From CASFRF01 sp031549345 (GTDB lineage: Bacteria; Verrucomicrobiota; Lentisphaeria; Victivallales; Victivallaceae): 64,000 nt of DNA. Below the pieces are notes generated by a model that searched no databases, was not told the origin of the DNA, and was given only the letters and a program-made list of their open reading frames with translations. The position numbers and the translations under genes are program-made. The stretch's first letter is position 1; each line of letters opens with the position of its first letter. Positions 26,393 to 35,968 of this stretch are shown here, piece after piece. The stretch lies in NCBI GenBank assembly GCA_031549345.1, contig JAVBPY010000002.1, positions 248,001 to 312,000 of the forward strand. The letters are read 5' to 3'.

Positions 26393-28960
26393 GTGAAAAA
26401 GATAAGGAACACCGTGACCGCACCCACACAGGCAAACCTGACGCCCATGATGCGCCAATACCGCGCGGCCAAGGAGGAAATTCCCGCCGATGCGATTCTC
26501 CTCTTCCGCCTGGGCGACTTTTACGAAATGTTTTTCGAAGACGCCCAGCGCGCGAGCGCCATCATGGAACTTACCCTGACACGCCGCCAGGGCATTCCGA
26601 TGTGCGGATTTCCGCACCACGCGCTCGCGGCGCACCTTCCACGCTTGCTTGCCGCCGGAGTCAAAGTCGCCATCGCCGAGCAAATGGAGGACCCGAAATT
26701 CGCCACGGGCATCGTCAAACGCGCCGTAACGCAAATCATCACCCCCGGCACGGTGATTGACAACAACGCATTGAATCCGGCAAAAAACAACTACCTCGCT
26801 GCACTCCTGCCGGGCAAAAATATCTGGGCGCTCGCGGCGCTGGACATCAGTACGGGGGGATTTCTCGTCGCAGAACTCGCGGATGTGGAGCAAGCGCAGA
26901 GCGAGCTCAGCCGCCTCGGGGCCAGCGAATGTTTGATTCCCTGCAAACTGGAGCGCGAATTCAACGAAACAGGACAACGCCCCTCCCCCCGCCAGGCGAT
27001 GCTCTGGACGGAGCTGGAGGATTACCGCTTCGGAGCCGACGCCGCCGGAGAAACGCTCCGGAAACACTTCAACGTGGCGACCCTCGACGGCATGGGGCTG
27101 CGGGATCGTCCGTGCGCGGTGGGCGCGGCGGGGGCGGTTTTATCCTACGCGGCGGAGAATCTCCGCAAAGACGTGCGGCATGTGGGAATGCCGGAGCTGT
27201 ATTTCCTGGGGGACGCGATGATTATCGATGCGATTTCCCAGCGGAATCTGGAATTGGTGGAGCCGTTGTTCGGGGGGAACCGGAAGTCGACGCTCCTCGG
27301 CGTCCTGGACCAGACGAAAACGCCGATGGGCGGCAGGCTCCTGCGGAATTGGGTGTTGCGCCCGCTGTGCGATGCGGAGGCGATCTTATGGCGCCAGGAC
27401 GCGGTCGATCAGCTTTTGAACGATCCCCTGACGCTCGCGGAGCTGCGCGAGGTCCTCGGCGTGGTGCGCGACATCGAGCGCATCGTCGCGCGGCTTACCA
27501 TCGGGAGCGCAAACGCCCGCGATCTGGCCGCATTGGCCGCCGGGCTGGATGTTTTGCCGGGAATCCGGCTTTTACTGGGCACATTCAGCGCGCCGCTCTT
27601 GGAACAACTCCGCGCCGACGTCGCCGAATTCCCGGAGCTGACGGAAAAAATCACGAACGCCATCGCCGACGCTCCTCCTCTGACGCTGAGCGAAGGCGGC
27701 ATCATCCGTGCCGGATACTCCGCCGAGCTCGACGCATTGCGAAGCGCCGCCACGGAGGGGAAAAACTGGCTCTCCGACATTCAGGCGCGCGAACAGGAAC
27801 GCAGCGGCATCAAGTCGTTGAAAGTCCGCTACAACCAGGTTTTCGGCTATTACATCGAAATTTCCAAAGCGAACCTGGAACACGTCCCGGAGGACTATGT
27901 CCGGAAACAGACGCTGGTGAACGCGGAACGCTTCATCACCCCGGAGCTTAAGGAACTCGAAAGCCGCATCCTGGGGGCAGAGGAAAAAGCCAAGGCGCTG
28001 GAGCAATTGCTCTTCCAGGAATTGCGCAGCTACGCGCTCACCTTCACCGCCGATCTGCAGAAAAGCGCGCGGGAACTGGCGAACCTCGACGCGCTAAGTT
28101 CCCTCGCCGAATGCGCGCGGATCTACTCCTACACCCGCCCCCGCATCACGGTTACCGACGAATTTTCCATCACCGCGGGGCGGCATCCGGTGCTGGACGC
28201 CGCCATGGGACGGGGCGAGTTCATCCCCAACGACTGCCTCCTGGACGGCGACAAAAATCGGATGATGATCCTCACCGGCCCGAACATGGCGGGTAAATCC
28301 ACTTACATCCGCCAGACCGCGCTTTTGGCGATCATGGCCCAAATGGGCTCCTTCATCCCGGCGGAAAAAGCAATCATCGGGCTGGTGGACCGCGTATTCA
28401 CCCGCGTCGGCGCGGCGGACGACCTCGCGCGCGGGCAGAGCACATTCATGGTCGAAATGATCGAAACGGCCAACATCCTGAACGCCGCGACCCCCCGCAG
28501 CCTGGTCATTCTCGACGAAATCGGGCGCGGCACAAGCACCTTCGACGGGCTCTCCATCGCCTGGGCCGTGGCCGAATACCTCCACGACGATCCCCGCGCC
28601 CGCTGCCGGACGCAATTCGCCACCCACTACCACGAACTCACGGAACTCGCAGCAAACCGGCGCGGCGTGAACAACTACAACGTCGTCGTCCGGGAGTACA
28701 ACAACCAGGTCATCTTCATGCGGCAGATCGTTCCGGGGACGAGCGACAGAAGCTACGGCATCCACGTCGCCCGCCTCGCGGGACTCCCCGCCGCCGTCAT
28801 CGAACGCGCCAACGAAGTCCTCCGCCGCCTCGAAGCACACGACGGACCGCCGCGCGACGCCATGCAATCGCTTCCCCTCACCCCGGTGCGCCGCCGCAAA
28901 CGCGCCAGCGCACCCGACGACGACATCGACGACCTTTTCGCCATGCCGCAACCACTATGA
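26393..28960 (+). CDS. mutS: DNA mismatch repair protein MutS
   Basis: The 855-residue ATPase recognises mismatches and small loops in DNA and starts repair with MutL. The N-terminal mismatch-binding domain has LGDFYEMF with the Phe-x-Glu reader; the connector, lever and clamp domains follow. The ATPase domain has Walker A GPNMAGKSTYIRQTA, the AQMGSFIPAEKA segment, Walker B LVILDEIGRGTSTFDG and ATHYHEL. The C-terminus ends in a short basic/acidic tail. GTG 26393 has GGAG 8 nt upstream, but a second GTG at 26414 with AAGGAA fits the promoter better. The stop overlaps the following membrane-protein gene by ATGA. mutL is not in the window. Confidence 0.98.
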   Translation: MKKIRNTVTAPTQANLTPMMRQYRAAKEEIPADAILLFRLGDFYEMFFEDAQRASAIMELTLTRRQGIPMCGFPHHALAAHLPRLLAAGVKVAIAEQMEDPKFATGIVKRAVTQIITPGTVIDNNALNPAKNNYLAALLPGKNIWALAALDISTGGFLVAELADVEQAQSELSRLGASECLIPCKLEREFNETGQRPSPRQAMLWTELEDYRFGADAAGETLRKHFNVATLDGMGLRDRPCAVGAAGAVLSYAAENLRKDVRHVGMPELYFLGDAMIIDAISQRNLELVEPLFGGNRKSTLLGVLDQTKTPMGGRLLRNWVLRPLCDAEAILWRQDAVDQLLNDPLTLAELREVLGVVRDIERIVARLTIGSANARDLAALAAGLDVLPGIRLLLGTFSAPLLEQLRADVAEFPELTEKITNAIADAPPLTLSEGGIIRAGYSAELDALRSAATEGKNWLSDIQAREQERSGIKSLKVRYNQVFGYYIEISKANLEHVPEDYVRKQTLVNAERFITPELKELESRILGAEEKAKALEQLLFQELRSYALTFTADLQKSARELANLDALSSLAECARIYSYTRPRITVTDEFSITAGRHPVLDAAMGRGEFIPNDCLLDGDKNRMMILTGPNMAGKSTYIRQTALLAIMAQMGSFIPAEKAIIGLVDRVFTRVGAADDLARGQSTFMVEMIETANILNAATPRSLVILDEIGRGTSTFDGLSIAWAVAEYLHDDPRARCRTQFATHYHELTELAANRRGVNNYNVVVREYNNQVIFMRQIVPGTSDRSYGIHVARLAGLPAAVIERANEVLRRLEAHDGPPRDAMQSLPLTPVRRRKRASAPDDDIDDLFAMPQPL

Positions 28961-30831
28961 ACGAATTCATCGCCAAAATAGCCGGTTCCCAGGGCGGAGC
29001 GCTCCTGGCGGTCGCGTTCCTTTTCCTGGCCGCCTACGGCTTCGGCTGCATTGCGGCGCGTCTTTTGCGCCTGCGGGAAAATTTTCTGCTGCAATTCGCC
29101 CTCGGGGTGCAATTCTCCGCCCTCGCGGCACTGGTGCTGAATAAACTTCTTCTAGGAGCAGCCATTTTTTCGGGGGTATTCCTCCTTCTTCCCGCTCTTT
29201 GGGGGGCATGGATGCTCTGGCGCGCCCGTCAAGGCATTTTGAAAAATCTGCGAGAACACGCATGGGGAGCGGGGCTTGTCGCCCTTTTCGGCGCAATCAC
29301 CCTCGGCTCGGCGCTCTGTCTTCCGTACGCATGGGACGAGCAGACCTACCAGATTTCCCTCCCGCTGCGCTGGATCCAGGAGGGATCGTGCGCTGTGATG
29401 ATGGACAATCCGTATTCGGCGTTTCCCCTCCTCGCGCAATTCTGGGTTCTCCCCTGCATCCGGATGAGCGGCATCCTCTGCGCACGCCTGGCGATGTGGG
29501 GAATATATCTTGTCCTCTTCCTCGCGTTGTACGCGGAACTTAAACGCGCCGGAGGACGCTGGATTGCACTGGTGTTGACAGCCCTTTTGATGGTTTCCCC
29601 CGTCGTCGGCGCGATGTGCCGCGAATTTTACGTGGAGCCCCTCCTGTGCCTCAACCTCCTGGCGGGGCTGACGCTTCTGCGCCGACCGCTCACGCGGGGG
29701 GGCATGGCGGCGCTCGGCCTCCTCGCGGGAGGGGCATTGGCAGTGAAACTCACCGGGCTCGGCATCGCGCTGGCGCTCGGACTCGGCGGCCTCCTGCGCA
29801 ACGGAAAAAAACATCTCTTCCTCGGGGCGCTTGCGGGTGGTCTTTTCGCTCTTTGCTTCTACTTACGCAGTTGGGTTGCCGCCGGAAACCCGGTTTATCC
29901 TTTCGGCGAAAGCTTCCTGCACCCCGGTACGGCGAATGCGCTCGTCGATGTGTTCCACAGCGAAATGGGTTTGCATTACTACGGCTTGAATACATTCAGC
30001 GGCCTTGCGCTGAACTGGGTGTTCATCGCCTTCAACGAGAATTTGTTCGACGGCATCGTCTTCGGATGGCCGTTCGCGTGGATAATTCTCCTCGCTCTAA
30101 TGGGATATTTTTTCCACAAGGGGACCGGCTCGGAAATACGGCGGAATCTTCTCCTGGCGCTCGTGGTGTATGTCTTCTGGTGCCTCAGTTCACCGCAAAG
30201 CCGCTTCCTCCTCCCCGCTTATTTCCTGTTGCTTATTCCGGCGGCGCGTACGCTAAGCCAGCTCCCCGCGGCTTGCGGGCGGAAAAACCTGCTCCCGCTT
30301 CTCTTTCTGCTCGCTGGCGGCGCTCTTGCGTGCTTCAGTATGGATATGAATTCGACCCGGCATTTTTATTATGCGTGGAAAGCCCAACGCGATTTCGCCA
30401 AGGAACCGCTCGATTACCTCCGCTTTACCATGAAAGGCGACGAACCGCTCCTCGCCGTCTTCGACTACCTTCGCACAACGCCACCGGGCAGCCGCGTACT
30501 CCTTTATCTGGAGCGCCGCGCGCTGTACATGCCGCGCCGGTACGTCCTTGGCACTCCCTTCTTTCAGGCGAAACTCCTGACGCCGATTCCGGATTCTCCG
30601 CAAAAAACCCTGGACGCGTTGCGCGCCGAAGGAATCCAGTATGTGCTCGTGTACGACTCGTACCGCAACCCCGACCGCCTGGAAGCGTACAGCGACGCTT
30701 ACCGGACGCATATCGGTCATTTTTTCGCCCTGCGCGACAGCAAAGATTTGCGTGTAGTGGACATTCCCGGTTCCGGCGACGCCGTTCTGCTGGAAGTAGC
30801 CCCGGAAAAATCGTTAAAAAGTCCGAAATAA
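28957..30831 (+). CDS. Polytopic membrane protein, GT-C glycosyltransferase-like
   Basis: The 624-residue protein has about a dozen hydrophobic helices over residues 10-470 and a soluble C-terminal region of about 150 residues. The first outer loop contains an acidic patch PYAWDEQTYQISLPLRW (about 127-143), placed like the catalytic DE of GT-C enzymes; SPQSRFLLPAYFLLL resembles the arginine-containing helix of such proteins. It may transfer sugars from lipid carriers in the periplasm. It is translationally coupled to mutS by ATGA, an unlikely functional pair. The stop lies at the foot of a weak hairpin (30821-30851). Confidence 0.75.
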   Translation: MNEFIAKIAGSQGGALLAVAFLFLAAYGFGCIAARLLRLRENFLLQFALGVQFSALAALVLNKLLLGAAIFSGVFLLLPALWGAWMLWRARQGILKNLREHAWGAGLVALFGAITLGSALCLPYAWDEQTYQISLPLRWIQEGSCAVMMDNPYSAFPLLAQFWVLPCIRMSGILCARLAMWGIYLVLFLALYAELKRAGGRWIALVLTALLMVSPVVGAMCREFYVEPLLCLNLLAGLTLLRRPLTRGGMAALGLLAGGALAVKLTGLGIALALGLGGLLRNGKKHLFLGALAGGLFALCFYLRSWVAAGNPVYPFGESFLHPGTANALVDVFHSEMGLHYYGLNTFSGLALNWVFIAFNENLFDGIVFGWPFAWIILLALMGYFFHKGTGSEIRRNLLLALVVYVFWCLSSPQSRFLLPAYFLLLIPAARTLSQLPAACGRKNLLPLLFLLAGGALACFSMDMNSTRHFYYAWKAQRDFAKEPLDYLRFTMKGDEPLLAVFDYLRTTPPGSRVLLYLERRALYMPRRYVLGTPFFQAKLLTPIPDSPQKTLDALRAEGIQYVLVYDSYRNPDRLEAYSDAYRTHIGHFFALRDSKDLRVVDIPGSGDAVLLEVAPEKSLKSPK

Positions 30832-30833
30832 AT

Positions 30834-30861
30834 TTGTATTTTTTTCCGGACGCTGTATTTT
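30834..30861 (+). promoter_or_regulatory. Promoter of the TolC-like gene
   Basis: TTGTAT (30834-30839) and TATTTT (30856-30861) are separated by 16 nt, with a further AT-rich TATATG right after. Confidence 0.4.
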
Positions 30862-30902
30862 ATATGTAGCAAAGAAACTGCAACCCGAAACAGGATACTT
30901 CC

Positions 30903-32510
30903 ATGAGACACTTGAATTTCATGCTTGGCGCCGCCGGAGTAATGCTTCTGGCCGGCTGCGCCGCCCCGTACACGCCGCCGCCGGTCGACTTTGACAGCAC
31001 AAGTTTTTCGCAACGCAAAACCACCGGCGCGGACGAGCTTCTGCGCGATGTGGAACTCCTCTCGCTGGAGCAGGCGATGAAGATCGCCATTGCGAACAAT
31101 CCGAGTTACCTTTCGGCATACTATGCGGTCAACGCCGCGCGGATGCGTTACTACCAGGCAATGGGATCGTTCTCACCGACGATCGACGCGACCTTCGACA
31201 TCGGCAACCAGCACGCGACCAATTCGCACCGGGTCAACACCTCCGGAGCAAACCGCACGACGAATTTCGGGACCAGCGTCGGGATCCAGGCGAATTGGTT
31301 GATTTTCAACGGATTTTCGCGTTATTTCCAATTGAAGATTTCAGAGTCGGAAGAAACCGCCACCGAACAGTTGCGCGAAGATGATTGCCGCCTCCTCCTC
31401 CGGGCCATTTCCTACGCCTACAACGAAATCCTCCTCCAGATTGAAAACAAACGCATCGCCAAAGAGGATATGGACTTCCAGAGAAAGAGCCTCCAGTACT
31501 CCGAAGCCAAGTTCAACGCGGGGGCGGTCCCCCGTTCGGACGTGCTGAACTTCCAAATCTACGTGAACACGGCCGAAGGCAACTGGATTACCGCGCAATA
31601 CCAACTGGAAACCGCCGTCTATGCGCTCGCCGTCCTGATGGGGTATCCGGAAGGCGTCCTTCCGGAAAAAATCACCTTCCCCGCAATGAGCAACGATTTC
31701 CTGCACACGCTTCCCGGGGTGGATCTTTATCTGGATTCTGCGCTCCGCAACCGCCCGGACCTCAAGTCCCTGCGCGAACAAATGACCATCTCCGACTATC
31801 AGCTCAAGCAAACCTACAGCGCCTATTCGCCGTCGGTTTCCTTGTACGCCGGATTCGGCGCGAACACCAATCTCACGCGTTACCACGGCAACCAGCCCTC
31901 GTACCACCACAGCTACAGCGACGGAATTACCTTCAACTACGGCGCCCAGGCGAACTGGAACATCTTCAGCGGCTTCATCCGGTACAACCGTTCGCGTGAA
32001 GCGATGGCGCAATTGGCGCAGTCCCATTACGCGGTGGCGGACAAATGGCTGACCGTAATTGCCGAAGTGCGCAACTCCTACGCCAACTACCTCCAGAGCG
32101 TGCGCCAGACCAACCTCTATGCGAGAACACTGGATCTTACCTCCGAACAGCGCGATCTTGTGGATGCGGAATACCGCGCCGGCAACACGGAACTCACACG
32201 CCTGAACGAAGCGCAACGCGACCTTGTTTCCGCGAACTCCAACCTTGCAACGTCGCGCATCAACGTATACAACGCCAAAGCGCAGCTGGAAGCGGCTTCG
32301 GCGATCAACACCGTCGGCTACTACCACCCGGCCTACGAGAAGGCAACCGACGCAACACCGCAAGGCGAAGCGCCGACGCTCGGCAACCCCCTTCCGGGCG
32401 AACCGACCCCGACCGCCGACCCGAAGCTCCCGCAACCCATGCCGGAAATGCCCGACGCGCCTAAAATATCTGAAACGGCCGTAAAGCCCGAAACAACCGC
32501 AAAGCCCTGA
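30903..32510 (+). CDS. TolC-family outer-membrane efflux lipoprotein
   Basis: The 535-residue protein has a lipoprotein signal with lipobox LLAGC (Cys20) and then two TolC-like repeats of long alpha-hairpins and short beta strands (about 50-480). Trimers form an outer-membrane channel joined to an inner-membrane exporter. Markers include LSLEQAMKIAIANNPSYLSAYYAVNAARMR-like helices and YSPSVSLYAGFG beta strands. The last 50 residues are rich in Pro and Thr, an unusual tail. No adaptor or RND pump gene is adjacent; the exporter at 8114 is far away. AGGA precedes ATG 30903. It stands alone before def with its own promoter. Confidence 0.9.
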   Translation: MRHLNFMLGAAGVMLLAGCAAPYTPPPVDFDSTSFSQRKTTGADELLRDVELLSLEQAMKIAIANNPSYLSAYYAVNAARMRYYQAMGSFSPTIDATFDIGNQHATNSHRVNTSGANRTTNFGTSVGIQANWLIFNGFSRYFQLKISESEETATEQLREDDCRLLLRAISYAYNEILLQIENKRIAKEDMDFQRKSLQYSEAKFNAGAVPRSDVLNFQIYVNTAEGNWITAQYQLETAVYALAVLMGYPEGVLPEKITFPAMSNDFLHTLPGVDLYLDSALRNRPDLKSLREQMTISDYQLKQTYSAYSPSVSLYAGFGANTNLTRYHGNQPSYHHSYSDGITFNYGAQANWNIFSGFIRYNRSREAMAQLAQSHYAVADKWLTVIAEVRNSYANYLQSVRQTNLYARTLDLTSEQRDLVDAEYRAGNTELTRLNEAQRDLVSANSNLATSRINVYNAKAQLEAASAINTVGYYHPAYEKATDATPQGEAPTLGNPLPGEPTPTADPKLPQPMPEMPDAPKISETAVKPETTAKP

Positions 32511-32520
32511 GGTTTGCCGC

Positions 32521-33120
32521 ATGTTATTTGGCGCGAGCAAGAACAAATTCGAGCTTGATACTCTCGGCAGTCCCGTTCTGCGGGAACGCGCACGCCCGGT
32601 GGCGGCTGTAACGCCGGAGATCCGGGCGCTCGGCGAAGCAATGCTCGCGGCGATGACCGCGTTCAATGGAGTCGGATTGGCCGCGCCGCAAGTGGGGCAT
32701 TCTTTGCGTCTGGTTGCGCTTGGAATTCCCGCCGATGCGATGTCGGAACAGCCGACTCCGGGCGAGTTGGAGCTTATTCCCCAAATGCCCCTCGTCCTTG
32801 TAAACCCGGAAATTGCGCACTTCGACGACTCCGTTCTTTTGGAGCGCGACGAGGGTTGCCTTTCTTTGCCCGATATTTTCGCGCCGGTCGTTCGTCCGCA
32901 CCGTGTCGTCCTCCAGGGCCAAACGCTGGACGGGAAAAACGTTCGCCTGGAATGCGGGGGGCTTCTCGCCCGCTGCCTTCAACACGAATTGGATCATCTT
33001 GACGGGATTCTCTTTATCGACCGCGTCGCGGAGCAACCCTTAAAGGAAATTCAGCCGGAACTTCGCCGCCTGACCCGCTTTGGAGAAAAACATGCGTTCA
33101 AACGAAAAGTCCGGCGCTGA
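32521..33120 (+). CDS. def: Peptide deformylase
   Basis: Metalloenzyme that removes the N-formyl group from new proteins in the cytoplasm. The 199-residue protein has all three motifs: GVGLAAPQ (motif 1), EGCLSLP with the metal-binding Cys (motif 2) and QHELDHLDG with two His ligands and the catalytic Glu (motif 3). Its start follows GAGG 8 nt upstream and is 10 nt after the TolC-like stop. The last 29 nt overlap the next gene in another frame. The usual partner fmt is not found here. Confidence 0.96.
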   Translation: MLFGASKNKFELDTLGSPVLRERARPVAAVTPEIRALGEAMLAAMTAFNGVGLAAPQVGHSLRLVALGIPADAMSEQPTPGELELIPQMPLVLVNPEIAHFDDSVLLERDEGCLSLPDIFAPVVRPHRVVLQGQTLDGKNVRLECGGLLARCLQHELDHLDGILFIDRVAEQPLKEIQPELRRLTRFGEKHAFKRKVRR

Positions 33121-34021
33121 AGCGCCGCGCTATGTAAACTTCGCGGCGGCGCTGATCGGCAGTTGCGCCGGGACGGAGATTTTCAAACGTCTCCGTTTCC
33201 AGTCCCCTTGGCGGACAGTCGGGCATCTGGTGCTGCTTTCGATGATTCTCGGCGTGTTGATCGCGGGCGGCGTCATGCTGAAGCTTGCCCCGCTCCTTTC
33301 GCGCGGCCGAACACAGGTTGCGACGGAATTCGGCGCGTTCCGGCTGGAAGAAAAAGGAGTCTTCCCCACGCGCGAACCGGAAAAATCGCGTATATTGGAA
33401 CTTCCCTCGGAGGGAAAACTCTTTTATTTCACCACCCCCGCCGAACTTCCCGATCTTTCCCGGAACGGGGGGGGGCAGTACTCTTTTCTCTGGCATCCGC
33501 GCTTTCTGGCGCTCGTGCTGCCCGCCGGCGACAAGTCCGCGACCATTCTTTCGCTGCAGGCGGGGGGAAAACCGCTGTCGGAAATAGTGGAAAAAACCGT
33601 TGTCCGCGAACGCCTCGAAAAAGGAGTAACCGCCGCGACCGCCACGGATGCTCCGTGGCGTTTTCCCCAATACACCACTGTTGAGCTAAAAGATCTCCAG
33701 TTTGCCGTGCACTGTTTCGCCGTCCTCTGGCACTGGTACATGAACACGCTTTTCTTGCTTGGAATGACGCTTTTGTGCGTAACCATGTTTGTCTTCTCCT
33801 TCCGTTTGCTCGGCAATAGAAACAAAATGGAATCCGGCGCGCGGGAAATGTGGGTGGTTTCCATTTATGCCTCATTTCCGCCCATGATCGCCGGTTCGGT
33901 CTGTGCGGCGCTTCTTTTACCGATTCGTTACGATTGGATATATATATTCGGCTTCATCGGCTTCCTGCTGGTGATCCTGCATCGTTTGGAAATGCGGAGG
34001 GGAAACGATGGAAACTCTTGA
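33092..34021 (+). CDS. Membrane protein of unknown function (DUF1189-like layout)
   Basis: The 309-residue protein has one hydrophobic helix near residues 45-70, a soluble middle part of about 130 residues, and three helices at the C-terminus (about 210-300). The start FAAALIGSCAGTEIFKRLRFQ followed by a membrane helix resembles DUF1189 proteins, whose role is unknown, but the match is weak. ATG 33092 is chosen because GGAG lies 6 nt upstream; it overlaps def by 29 nt. Its own end overlaps the Cdc123-like gene by 14 nt, so def, this gene and the next form a tight unit. Confidence 0.75.
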   Translation: MRSNEKSGAEAPRYVNFAAALIGSCAGTEIFKRLRFQSPWRTVGHLVLLSMILGVLIAGGVMLKLAPLLSRGRTQVATEFGAFRLEEKGVFPTREPEKSRILELPSEGKLFYFTTPAELPDLSRNGGGQYSFLWHPRFLALVLPAGDKSATILSLQAGGKPLSEIVEKTVVRERLEKGVTAATATDAPWRFPQYTTVELKDLQFAVHCFAVLWHWYMNTLFLLGMTLLCVTMFVFSFRLLGNRNKMESGAREMWVVSIYASFPPMIAGSVCAALLLPIRYDWIYIFGFIGFLLVILHRLEMRRGNDGNS

Positions 34022-34733
34022 TTTTTTACGTCTCCCGGTCTGGTACCGGGAGTTGTCCGGCCATACATTTCCGACGTCCTTTTTGCGGCTTCCGCCGGAG
34101 ACGGTCGCGGCGCTCTCCGACGGAGAAAGTGAACCGCGCCCGGACACGCCCGGCGGCGCAATGATCCGCGCGATGCGTCCCGTGATGGCGGCCATCCCCG
34201 GAAACTGTTTCGTCTGTGTGGACGGCTGCGCCCCTACGGATACGGAACGCTTTTACCTCAAGCGCGGTGCGGTTTACTCGCCGGAAAGCGCTTGGCGTTA
34301 CCTTGCGTCCAGCGCCAAGGTGCGGAATGCTGCGCGAAACGGCAAGGTCGAATACATCTGCCTCAAACCATTTCGACGGATGAACCAGACGCGCGAATTC
34401 CGTCTTTTCATCCTGGACGGCGAGCTTGTCGGTATGAGCCAATACCACCTGATCCGCCACTTCCGCCGTTTGGAAGGGGTGAAACAGGATTACTGGAACC
34501 GCGCCTGCGCGTTCTTCGCGGAAATCAAACCTCTTCTGCCGATTCAAACATTTGTGATGGATATTTACTTTACCAGCGAACTGCGTCCGCTCGTGATCGA
34601 TCTCAACGAATGGGCAAATTCCACCGACCCCTTGCTGTTCATGAAATGGCAACGCGATTGGAAAACGGATCCGGGAATTCGCTTGATGCCGCCGCCGACC
34701 CATCTTTCCGGCGAAGTGAGCGTTTCTTTCTAA
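34008..34733 (+). CDS. Cdc123/D123-like ATP-grasp protein
   Basis: The 241-residue cytoplasmic protein resembles the Cdc123 (D123) family, an ATP-grasp fold known from eukaryotes, where it helps assemble translation initiation factor eIF2, and also present in scattered bacteria. The supporting segments are EFRLFILDGELVGMSQYH (about 139-156), typical of the family EFR-F...-G-SQ strand pair, and DIYFTSELRPLVIDLNEWA followed by TDPLLF, which matches the metal/ATP site D-Y-..-IDFN..-T-LLF. GGAGG precedes ATG 34008, and the gene overlaps the membrane-protein gene by 14 nt. A role in modifying a protein or peptide by ligation or nucleotidylation is possible. Its substrate is unknown. Confidence 0.7.
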   Translation: METLDFLRLPVWYRELSGHTFPTSFLRLPPETVAALSDGESEPRPDTPGGAMIRAMRPVMAAIPGNCFVCVDGCAPTDTERFYLKRGAVYSPESAWRYLASSAKVRNAARNGKVEYICLKPFRRMNQTREFRLFILDGELVGMSQYHLIRHFRRLEGVKQDYWNRACAFFAEIKPLLPIQTFVMDIYFTSELRPLVIDLNEWANSTDPLLFMKWQRDWKTDPGIRLMPPPTHLSGEVSVSF

Positions 34734-34753
34734 AAAATTCTGAGGGGAACAGT

Positions 34754-35953
34754 ATGAAAAAGTTTTTTGTCTTTCTGAGTGCGGCCTTCCTGGCGGGAAC
34801 GGCCATCGCAGCGGATCCCGTTCCACGAACAATTACAACTCTGGACGGACAGACATTCAAAGATGTCATTGTGGAAGGTTCGGACGCGGGGGGGATTGAC
34901 ATCGGTTTTGTAAACGAAAACGGCGGCTATACCATCAAGGGAATTTCCTTCAAAAATCTCCCGGAGCCGATCCGTAAAGAGTTCGGATACGATCCGGAAA
35001 AAGCCGGAGCCTTTGAATCGCGTGTCCAAAAATTCGCCAACGCCGATCTCCAGAAAGTCGCCGAAACCGAAAAAGACCGCCTTACCCGGATCAAGAAGGA
35101 GCTGAAAGCGCGCGCGGAAGGGGACAAAGTGGACGTAACGTCCGAGGACATCGCCTTTGCCGTCTACTCCGGCCGCCGTGCCGTGGACCTGAAAACAATC
35201 GCCATCACAAAAGCGGGGACGGTTGCCGAGGTCGTTAAATTGCACAGCGGTCCAGCCATCGACTCCAAATACGTCCTCATCGACGGGGAGGATCTGCCGG
35301 AGCCGGGCCAATGGAGCGCATTCATCTACCCGACAGGCTTGCACGGCGACTACCGTGAGCACAAAAAAATCCCCGTATTCTGCGATTCCCAGGATGCGGC
35401 GGCAACCCTTTTGAGCAGTTACCTGAACGTATACAGTGAGTACGCCGCCTCCAACACGCAAACTCCGGCGGCGGCCGCGCCCGATCTTGCCGCCGATACA
35501 ACAACGCCGGCGACCACAACGAACGCCACGACCGCAACGGGTACCGCGGATTCCGCCACCGACAACGGGCTTGTTGTATACTCCGATCGGAGCAGCTCCG
35601 GTTGGGGCTATTACCTCGGGCCGAGCTATTATCCCATCAACTGGTACTATGGCCGTTACCCGAACCCGCGCCCGCCGCGCCCGCGCCCGCCGCATCCTCC
35701 CCAGCCGGGACCAGGACCGAGCCCGCGCCCCAACCCCAATCCGCGTCCCAATCCCATGCCGCGTCCCTCGCCCAATCCGCGCCCCAATCCCATGCCAGGC
35801 CCTACGCCGCGCCCGACTCCGACACCGGCACCAACTCCCGCGCCGCGCCCGACTCCGACGGTACGCGTGCCGGTCGGCGACATGGAAATTCGCACACAAG
35901 GGCATTTCCGCCAAGCGGTTCCAGTAGCACCACACGGCGGTTTCCGCCGTTGA
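34754..35953 (+). CDS. Secreted protein with proline-rich repeat tail
   Basis: The 399-residue protein has a Sec signal peptide (about 1-19, AIA-A). A domain of about 200 residues follows, starting RTITTLDGQTFKDV, a pattern found in small beta-barrel proteins of this kind of bacterium, and then a Thr/Ala-rich linker (about 235-275), a Tyr/Trp-rich segment and a proline tail (about 300-375) with PRPNPNPRPNPMP-like repeats. The C-terminus returns to ordinary sequence. Such tails span cell-wall space or bind partners. GAGGGG lies 7 nt before ATG 34754; an upstream in-frame extension lies inside the Cdc123-like gene and is rejected. The function is unknown. Confidence 0.85.
   Translation: MKKFFVFLSAAFLAGTAIAADPVPRTITTLDGQTFKDVIVEGSDAGGIDIGFVNENGGYTIKGISFKNLPEPIRKEFGYDPEKAGAFESRVQKFANADLQKVAETEKDRLTRIKKELKARAEGDKVDVTSEDIAFAVYSGRRAVDLKTIAITKAGTVAEVVKLHSGPAIDSKYVLIDGEDLPEPGQWSAFIYPTGLHGDYREHKKIPVFCDSQDAAATLLSSYLNVYSEYAASNTQTPAAAAPDLAADTTTPATTTNATTATGTADSATDNGLVVYSDRSSSGWGYYLGPSYYPINWYYGRYPNPRPPRPRPPHPPQPGPGPSPRPNPNPRPNPMPRPSPNPRPNPMPGPTPRPTPTPAPTPAPRPTPTVRVPVGDMEIRTQGHFRQAVPVAPHGGFRR
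35735..35796 (+). repeat. 36-nt tandem repeat coding for a proline-rich tail
   Basis: A 26-nt block at 35735-35760 recurs at 35771-35796 with one base change (period 36 nt, 12 residues: unit PNPRPNPMPRPS-like). It lies inside the secreted-protein gene and is a candidate for length variation. Confidence 0.6.
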
Positions 35954-35968
35954 ACATGGAGAAATACA

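Noticed and set aside
30821..30851. Intrinsic terminator after the mutS-linked membrane-protein gene
   Set aside because: The GTCCG/CGGAC stem is short, bulged and has its T-run in the arm and not behind it, so it is weak at best.
34292..34753. Upstream extension of the proline-rich secreted protein
   Set aside because: It lies out of frame inside the Cdc123-like gene and would bury the signal peptide.
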